Source of the DNA: an uncultured Clostridia bacterium
Lineage (GTDB): Bacteria; Bacillota; Clostridia; Christensenellales; Borkfalkiaceae
DNA length: 37,652 nt
Reading direction: 5' to 3'
NCBI GenBank assembly: GCA_944367955.1
Contig: CALVWU010000006.1
Location: 1 to 37,652 of the forward strand
A program made the position numbers and the translations under genes. This document shows, piece by piece, positions 31,577 to 37,652 of this stretch; positions within the stretch are counted from its first letter, which is position 1; every line of letters starts with the position of its first letter. The notes under the pieces were generated by a model. It did not search any database. It was not told the origin of the DNA and saw nothing but the letters and a program-made list of their open reading frames with translations.

Positions 31577-33495
31577 GTTTTTTATATCCTCTCGGACTGC
31601 TCGGTCTGATAGGCGTACCCATTCTTATCATAATATACATCATAAAGAACAAGTACACCGAACAAACCGTTTCGTCCACATATCTGTGGACGCTTTCCGA
31701 ACGCTTCTTAAAGCGTAAAAATCCCATCAATAAACTTGCCGGCATAATAAGCCTTATTTTGCAGATACTCGCGGTCGTATTCCTTTCGTTCGGCATCGCA
31801 CACCCCGTGTTCACCCTGCCCGGAATGGCCAACAGATACACGCTTATTTTAGACTGTTCGGGCAGCATGCTGATGCAGTCCTCGCAGACCACCCGCTTCG
31901 AAAAGGCCAAAGACGCCCTTGTCGACGTGGTAAACGGCGCGGTCGACGGCAGCAGCTTCACGTTCATAAGCGCGGGTTCCTCCACAATAGTGTACGAACC
32001 CACCGAAAGCAAGTCGCGCGTGCTCAGCCTGATCGAGCAGGCCTCGGTCGACAGCGTAGAGTGCTCGTCGGCGCAGGCCCTCGGCTCCGCTCAGGAGATA
32101 TTCAGCGAAAACCCCTCAACCTATACATATTTCGCCACCGACGTCAATTACGAAGAGCATCAAAACGTCACGATACTCAACGTATCTTCGGGCGAAGTCA
32201 ACGCCGCCGTTTCCGACGTCAATTATATAGTAAACGATACTCTCGAAGTCAGCGGCAGGGCGGCGTCCTACGGCCGCGCGGCAAAGCTTAACGTAAAACT
32301 CACCGTGTACCGCGGCGAAGAAGTTCTGTCCTTCGAACAGCAGGTGGACGTGGAAGAGAACGGCGAAAAACTGTTCGAATTCACCGCCACCAAGTCGGGC
32401 GAAAAGGGCGAAGAGAATATAATCGATTTCGACAGCTTTGTGGTGGAAATAACGGACTCCGACGACAACCCCGCCGACAACTCCGTAACCGTTTACAGCG
32501 TCGAAGGCGAAAACTCTTACAGAACGCTGCTCGTCTCCGATAACCCCATCTTCATTCAGGGCTATCTTCAATCCACGGGCAAGGCCGAAGTGCAGGTTTA
32601 CGGCATAGAGGACTATCAAGCGGCCTATCCCGTCGGCGGCGTCGTTCAGTATCCTTCGGGCTTCGGGCTGTATGTTTACGAAGGTTTTACGCCCTCCGTG
32701 CTCCCCCGCGACGGCACCATATGGTTCTTCGGGCCGGAAGAAGTCCCCGCCGAAGCCGCTTTCAGCGTCCAGGGCGAAGTAGAGCTTGAACACGGCGGCG
32801 CGCTCAGCTATTCCACGTCTACGTCCACGCTCGTAAACACCTTGCTCGAAGGCGTTCCCCGCGGCAGTTCCGACGGCGGCAGCAACTACGACGTCCATGT
32901 TAAAAAGTATGTAAAGTGCAGCCCCAACCGCTCGTATACCGCGCTGCTCACATATAACGGCGCGCCCGTGGTGTTCACCGCGCAGACCGCGTACGGCAAC
33001 CGCGAAGTCGTGTTTGCTTTCGATCTCGTCGACTCCGACGCCATCCTCAACCCCGGCTTCCTCGTAATGCTCAACAACCTCATTTCCTATTCCTTCCCCG
33101 CGGCAATCGAAAACACGCTCTACGTCAGCGGCGATTCCGCCCTCGTAAACGTCGTGTCCAATACCGAAAGCATAAGGGTGGAGGATCCCGACTCCAAGGT
33201 TACTTATCTCGATACAACCAATGCCTCAACCGAGTTCCTGCTCGAAAAAGTGGGCGTATACACAATAACGTTGACTGTGGGCGGCACTCCCCGCGTGTGC
33301 CGCATATACTCCGCGTTCCCCAAGGCCGAAAGCCGCACCTCGGTAACTCAAACCGGCTTTTCGATCGTCGGCGAACGCACAAACGAAGGCTACGACGGCC
33401 GATACGAAGATCTGTGGGTCATTTTCGCCCTGCTTGCCGCCGTGGTAATTGCAGATTGGATGGTGTACTGCTATGAGCAATATCAGCTTCGATAA
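31573..33495 (+). CDS. BatA-like membrane vWA protein
   Basis: This 640-aa protein begins with the BatA-type N-terminal module: a transmembrane helix (residues about 5-24), the VSSTYLWTLSERFLKRKNPINK motif, and a second helix (about 55-78). A vWA domain follows with MIDAS Asp94, Ser96 and Ser98 (LDCSGSM). Residues about 210-290 look like an Ig-like beta domain. After that comes a stretch (LVSDNPIFIQGYLQS to TIWFFGPEEV) with a glutamine amidotransferase-like fold pattern often seen in such proteins. A last helix near residues 612-630 (IFALLAAVVIADWMVYCYEQ) anchors the end. It overlaps the next gene by 23 bases. The extracytoplasmic part probably binds metal; the process served is unknown. Confidence 0.9.
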   Translation: MSFLYPLGLLGLIGVPILIIIYIIKNKYTEQTVSSTYLWTLSERFLKRKNPINKLAGIISLILQILAVVFLSFGIAHPVFTLPGMANRYTLILDCSGSMLMQSSQTTRFEKAKDALVDVVNGAVDGSSFTFISAGSSTIVYEPTESKSRVLSLIEQASVDSVECSSAQALGSAQEIFSENPSTYTYFATDVNYEEHQNVTILNVSSGEVNAAVSDVNYIVNDTLEVSGRAASYGRAAKLNVKLTVYRGEEVLSFEQQVDVEENGEKLFEFTATKSGEKGEENIIDFDSFVVEITDSDDNPADNSVTVYSVEGENSYRTLLVSDNPIFIQGYLQSTGKAEVQVYGIEDYQAAYPVGGVVQYPSGFGLYVYEGFTPSVLPRDGTIWFFGPEEVPAEAAFSVQGEVELEHGGALSYSTSTSTLVNTLLEGVPRGSSDGGSNYDVHVKKYVKCSPNRSYTALLTYNGAPVVFTAQTAYGNREVVFAFDLVDSDAILNPGFLVMLNNLISYSFPAAIENTLYVSGDSALVNVVSNTESIRVEDPDSKVTYLDTTNASTEFLLEKVGVYTITLTVGGTPRVCRIYSAFPKAESRTSVTQTGFSIVGERTNEGYDGRYEDLWVIFALLAAVVIADWMVYCYEQYQLR

Positions 33496-36331
33496 TGTAT
33501 ATTTGCTGTTTTTAATAATCCCGCTCGTCGCCGTATTCGCCGTTCCGTTTGCACTTGCCGTGCGCAAGGATAACGTCAACGGCCACAACATAGCTTCGGG
33601 CGTGCTGCACATAATAATCGCCGTTATAGTAAGCTTTGCCATAGCCGGCACCACGGTGAATTCGGTGATGACCGCAACCGAGGTGTACGTCGTCGTCGAC
33701 GCGTCCTATTCCACGCACCGCAACACCGACGTCATCGACGGTTACATTCAAAACGTGCGCGACGAGCTTCCCGCCAACTCCCGCATGGGCATCGTTGCGT
33801 TCGGCCGCGACTATCAGCTGCTCACCCCCATCGGCGGCAGCGTAAAAAGCATTCGCTCGGCAACCGTCGACGAAAGCGCGACGAATATAGCAGGCGCGCT
33901 CACCTACACGTCGGGTCTGTTCAGCGAAGGCGTAATAAAGCGCATTGTCCTCATCACCGACGGCACCGAATCCGACCCCAACGGCTTCGGCAACCTTTCG
34001 GGCGTGGTAAATTCCCTGTACGAAGACAATATCTATGTCGACGCTATATATGTCGACGACAACATGGTATACGGCGACTCTTCGGTCACAGAAATACAGA
34101 TAACCTCTGTCGATTGCGGCCAGACGGTGTTTTTAAACCGCCCCGCCGCCGCCGACGTCGTAATTCAGTCCGGCTCCGCTGTAAATGCCATAATTTCGCT
34201 CACGTCCGTGGACGAAAACGGCACCGAAAAGCAGATCGACAGCCACGCCGAACAGCTTTCGCAGGGCTCCAACTTTTTCAGTTTCGATCTCGATACCTCC
34301 CAAGCGGGCAGTTTCACCTACACCGTAAGCGTAAGAGCTGCGGGTGGGGAAGAGGAGCTTAACAACACGAACAACTCCCTCACCTTCAAACAGACCGTAA
34401 CCGAACAGCTCAACATACTGCTCGTTGCGGGCAGCACCCAAAACCGCGACGCCGTGCTTGATATATATCAGGCCAAATACGGCGAACTCGAACGCCACGC
34501 CGATAACAACAAGCTCTATTCCAACGACAACATTCTGCTCGATTACCGCAACGTCAGCCCCGATAATACCCTGCGCGACGTTCCCGTAACCGTCGAAGAG
34601 CTTGTCGCCTACGACGAAATAGTGCTTGCGGGCACCGATATAAGAAACATTCCCAACTACACCGGCTTCGTCGACGCCATCGATACAGTCGTTTCGCAGT
34701 TCGGCAAAAGCCTGTTCACGTTCGGCAACCTTCAAATTCAAAACGTTCCCGTGCTCGGCGACGACGAACAAACCGATCCCGGCGTTCAGGCGGGTTATCA
34801 GGCCTTAAACGACCTCGGCGACATGCTGCCCGTCCGCTTTTCCTCCGCGGATAAGGACGCGCGCTACATGGTGTTCGTCATCGATAATTCGCGCAGCATG
34901 CAGGAGCTGGGCCAGATGAACCGCATAAAGCAGATAGTCACCCAGATCTTGTATATGCTCGAAGATACCGACTACGTTTCCGTCATCTCGTTCTGGGGCG
35001 ACAACATTCAGGTATGGCCGGGCACTGCGCCCCTCGGCAACAACAGAGAAGAGATAATTTCGCGCGTCGACGCGCTCACCCTTCAACAGGGCACCAACAT
35101 TCAGGCCGCCCTCAACAGGGCTTACGACGACTGCCGCGCCAATTCCGATGTATTCTCTTCGATGGACGTGTGGCTTATAAGCGACGGCAACACCTGGGTA
35201 AACGGCGGCAGCTCCGCCGACTTCGGCTTCGTCGGCGACGCCTATGACGACGGCATCTATACTTCATGCGTATATACGGGAACTACGGCGATAAGCGACG
35301 GCAACGTCGAACCCGCCGGCAAAGTAAACATGCAGGAGATCGCCCGCGAAGGCCGCGGCAACAAGGGCACGGCAAGCAACTATTACATCATAAACAACAC
35401 CGGCGCGCTTGATGAAGTGCTCTTCGGCGAACTTGCCGACCACATCTCGCAAAAGAGAATAGATAAAGCTTCGGCCGTGCACGTCAACGTCGCCAACGAC
35501 GAATCCGTCGCCATCGAAAACATCGGCTTGCCCTCCGTTTCGGGCTACTATTACAGCAGTCAAAAGGCAAGCGCAAGCACCGTTTTAACGGTCGATTACT
35601 CCCGCGAAAGCGGCTCCACAGTTCAGGCTCCGCTGTACGCGCACTGGAACTACGGCAGCGGCAAGGTGTATACTTTCACGGCCTCGCTGTCCGATTCCGA
35701 CAGTTCCGGCAATCTTTTCAGCGACTTAACAAGCTGGTTTTCAAACGATACGGCCATGCAGGTTTTAAGCAACGCCGTGTTCTCGGCCACGCCGTCGTCG
35801 CGCGTCGACCATCCCTTCTCGTTCACAACCGACTACGACCAGGGCTATGTTTCGCTTGAAGTTGCTCCCTCGCGGCTGAGTGCCTCGGCAACCGCCACCG
35901 CAACCATAACGCGGCTCGGTTCGGATTCGCAGCAGGAAGAGGTGCAAAACGTCGTGCTCTCGTTCAATTCTCAAACGTACACCTACGGCTTCCTCGCCGA
36001 TAAAATCGGCTCTTACAGAATAGACGTAACCTACACTTCGGGCAACAATTCGTATTCGGCAACCTCCTATTTCAGCGTGGACTATCTGCCCGAATACAAC
36101 GAATTCGCCACTTACAGCGCGGCCACGCTAAACCGTCTTTTGGCGGGCAGGGGGCAGGTTAGCGAAAACGGCGAACTTACCATCGAAAACGATCCCGATA
36201 TGCTCACAACCTATACCGTAAGTTTAACAATGCCCCTGCTCATCGTTGCGGTGGTGCTGTATGTGGCGGATATAATAATCCGCAAGCTGAAGTGGAACGA
36301 TATCAAGAGTCTGTTTGTAAAAATAAAATAA
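33473..36331 (+). CDS. Large membrane protein with two vWA domains
   Basis: This 952-aa protein starts at the ATG at 33473; an earlier start at 33449 adds eight residues before a weak site and is less likely. Two transmembrane helices (about 9-30 and 42-60) lead to a first vWA domain with MIDAS Asp76, Ser78 and Ser80 (VDASYSTH). An Ig-like section and a glutamine amidotransferase-like part (LNILLVAGSTQNRDAVLDIY) follow. A second vWA domain near 465-640 has MIDAS at Asp471 (VIDNSRSMQ). Beta-rich sequence then runs to a C-terminal helix (about 922-940). Having two MIDAS domains in one chain is unusual beside MoxR. It is the largest component of the operon. Confidence 0.88.
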   Translation: MSNISFDNVYLLFLIIPLVAVFAVPFALAVRKDNVNGHNIASGVLHIIIAVIVSFAIAGTTVNSVMTATEVYVVVDASYSTHRNTDVIDGYIQNVRDELPANSRMGIVAFGRDYQLLTPIGGSVKSIRSATVDESATNIAGALTYTSGLFSEGVIKRIVLITDGTESDPNGFGNLSGVVNSLYEDNIYVDAIYVDDNMVYGDSSVTEIQITSVDCGQTVFLNRPAAADVVIQSGSAVNAIISLTSVDENGTEKQIDSHAEQLSQGSNFFSFDLDTSQAGSFTYTVSVRAAGGEEELNNTNNSLTFKQTVTEQLNILLVAGSTQNRDAVLDIYQAKYGELERHADNNKLYSNDNILLDYRNVSPDNTLRDVPVTVEELVAYDEIVLAGTDIRNIPNYTGFVDAIDTVVSQFGKSLFTFGNLQIQNVPVLGDDEQTDPGVQAGYQALNDLGDMLPVRFSSADKDARYMVFVIDNSRSMQELGQMNRIKQIVTQILYMLEDTDYVSVISFWGDNIQVWPGTAPLGNNREEIISRVDALTLQQGTNIQAALNRAYDDCRANSDVFSSMDVWLISDGNTWVNGGSSADFGFVGDAYDDGIYTSCVYTGTTAISDGNVEPAGKVNMQEIAREGRGNKGTASNYYIINNTGALDEVLFGELADHISQKRIDKASAVHVNVANDESVAIENIGLPSVSGYYYSSQKASASTVLTVDYSRESGSTVQAPLYAHWNYGSGKVYTFTASLSDSDSSGNLFSDLTSWFSNDTAMQVLSNAVFSATPSSRVDHPFSFTTDYDQGYVSLEVAPSRLSASATATATITRLGSDSQQEEVQNVVLSFNSQTYTYGFLADKIGSYRIDVTYTSGNNSYSATSYFSVDYLPEYNEFATYSAATLNRLLAGRGQVSENGELTIENDPDMLTTYTVSLTMPLLIVAVVLYVADIIIRKLKWNDIKSLFVKIK

Positions 36332-36391
36332 TGCGGGCGGCGTCCGCAGTGTTTGCAAACGCGTAAAATCCATTCTTTCAGGTCAACTATT

Positions 36392-37652
36392 ATGAAATTC
36401 AAAAAATTCATGGCATTAACGGCGGCATGCGTCTTTGCCCTGCTCATGGTGTTTGCGGCGGGCTGCGGCACCGTTACCGAAGCCATAAAAAATCCCGGCG
36501 AAGATATTGCCAAGCCCGACGAACCTGACAATCCCGATGTCCCCGTCGATCCCTCGGCCGAAACGACTGTCACCCTCACCGTCGAGCAGGGCGAAGCGTG
36601 GGTAAAATACACCTCTCACGGCCCCGGCGTAACGGCGCAGTTCCGCGCCGTCGACGGCAACAACGAGGTCAAAACGGCCCCCTTCATAAACGGCACCGCC
36701 ACAATCAAGGGGCTGGACGGCGAATATCAGGTTACGGTAAGCGGCCTCGATAAAAACGTAACGCCCGGCCCGTTGGCAAGGTATTACGCATACGATACAA
36801 ACGCCTACGAGGTAAACAATTTACAGCGCGACTGCCAAATAAAGTTGTACGAAGTAAACATGATCAACAACAAAAAGGGCCAGGGCGAGCAGGCCTTCGG
36901 CTCAAACGGCATCACAAGCAACATGGTGCTTCGCAAGGCGGGCGTTTACAGGGTGAACATCTATGAACAGGGGCAAGAGGTGTTCTTGCGCTACCAGCCT
37001 GATGAAAGCGGCGAATTCAGCATAGTGTCCTGGGTGAACGCCGCCGAAAACGAAATCGATCCCGTTGCAACTTTCTACGGCGGTTCGGCGCAGTACTGCC
37101 CTACCACGGGCACCACATACGATACCGGCGGCACCGCGGGCGACTTTACCACCAATTTCAAGTTCACCGTCAGGCTCGCCGAAGATCAGATTACGGGCGA
37201 GTATAACTTTTCGGTTTCGGCAACCGACCGCTACGGCACAAAGCCCGACCCTTCCAAGCCCGACGACCCCATATTCTATTTCGATTTCTACATCGGCAGG
37301 GACGCCGACTACGAGATCGATACCGTCATTGCCGAAGTCGTGCTTCCCGTGGGCTATCCCGAAAAGCAGCTCGAAAGTTTCAAGGGCAAGCGGCAGGAAG
37401 TAAAGGTCGTTCAGGACGGCAAGGTTATCAGCACGGTGCAGATAAATAACGCCGACGGTACTCCCGTTCTCGATATCAACGGCAAGCCCGTAACGCCGCC
37501 CTCCGCTTCCGGAAGCGGCTATTATCAGATATTCGACCACATATATTCCACGTCAGGTGCTTCACGCATACTCGATCAAAGCCTCGTCGGGCTGAACGAA
37601 GAAGACGGCTTCTATCATCTCCTCGATGAAGACGGGCAGCCAAACGGCCCGC
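36392..37652 (+). CDS. Lipoprotein of the MoxR-vWA operon, partial
   Basis: This frame starts at an ATG 60 bases after the vWA gene and is open to the right edge (420 codons), so the C-terminus is missing. The start is a lipoprotein signal: MKFKKF, a hydrophobic segment, and lipobox FAAGC with Cys25. A Pro/Asp/Glu-rich linker follows, then beta-rich extracellular sequence, including Ig-like (GEYQVTVSGLDKNV) and repeated Tyr/Asp/Gly-rich segments. The protein is probably anchored on the outer face, in reach of the vWA proteins. The ribosome site is weak (AGG). No named family is recognised. No separate promoter is seen, so it is probably read from the upstream operon. Confidence 0.85.
   Translation, partial: MKFKKFMALTAACVFALLMVFAAGCGTVTEAIKNPGEDIAKPDEPDNPDVPVDPSAETTVTLTVEQGEAWVKYTSHGPGVTAQFRAVDGNNEVKTAPFINGTATIKGLDGEYQVTVSGLDKNVTPGPLARYYAYDTNAYEVNNLQRDCQIKLYEVNMINNKKGQGEQAFGSNGITSNMVLRKAGVYRVNIYEQGQEVFLRYQPDESGEFSIVSWVNAAENEIDPVATFYGGSAQYCPTTGTTYDTGGTAGDFTTNFKFTVRLAEDQITGEYNFSVSATDRYGTKPDPSKPDDPIFYFDFYIGRDADYEIDTVIAEVVLPVGYPEKQLESFKGKRQEVKVVQDGKVISTVQINNADGTPVLDINGKPVTPPSASGSGYYQIFDHIYSTSGASRILDQSLVGLNEEDGFYHLLDEDGQPNGP

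Overview
The window reads as chromosomal DNA from a Gram-positive, moderately high-GC Firmicute of the Clostridia type. The signs are lipoprotein signal peptides followed by long extracellular domains, a SigB/SigF-type sigma factor operon, a DUF1540 Cys-rich miniprotein, a DegV protein, a 2-hydroxyacyl-CoA dehydratase activase, an RNase P RNA that looks like type A, and strong Gram-positive Shine-Dalgarno sites. An uncultured gut Clostridia lineage (for example Christensenellales-like) fits, but that placement is inference. No rRNA, tRNA, CRISPR array, transposase or phage gene was seen.

Layout. Positions 1-2027 (minus) hold most of a large surface lipoprotein that runs off the left edge. Positions 2028-3298 carry no gene but are packed with intergenic repeat elements and hairpins. 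Positions 3299-8671 (all minus) hold phosphoglucomutase, the operon rdgB - metallophosphoesterase - two related membrane proteins, and trmL. Positions 8800-12518 hold a Na/Pi symporter behind a Pho-box-like array, a DUF1540 gene (minus), rplI and an RluA-type pseudouridine synthase. Citrate synthase (minus) lies back to back with a four-gene sigma factor operon (14244-16001). Pyruvate kinase (minus) is divergent from rnpB. A second small lipoprotein (minus, 18145-18737) is out of frame with its own start codon. Positions 19003-27686 (plus) hold degV with an acyltransferase-like gene, tldD-tldE, and a two-gene activase/dehydratase-like operon. Positions 28086 to the right edge (plus) hold a MoxR - DUF58 - von Willebrand A operon ending in a lipoprotein cut by the window edge.

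How the genes work together. Citrate synthase, pyruvate kinase and phosphoglucomutase are central carbon enzymes, each apparently alone behind its own promoter or terminator. The sigma operon is a partner-switching module: a STAS antagonist, an RsbW-like protein that has lost its visible ATP-binding residues, the sigma factor, and a second RsbW-like protein that keeps two of the three ATP motifs. The MoxR operon combines one AAA+ ATPase with three proteins that together hold four MIDAS-type metal sites, plus membrane and lipoprotein partners; this suggests an envelope-associated assembly or chaperone machine. The two lipoproteins at 1-2027 and 18145-18737 share an extracellular His-Trp-His / CxxCGY module that may bind metal.

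Most notable for follow-up: the sigma operon with two diverged anti-sigma-like proteins; the A8 tract that throws a lipoprotein out of frame; the three-copy repeat whose hairpin stems change by compensating substitutions; the shared HWH/CxxCGY module; the exact 11-bp hexamer array upstream of the phosphate transporter; and an acyltransferase-like protein lacking the catalytic Asp of its HX4D motif.
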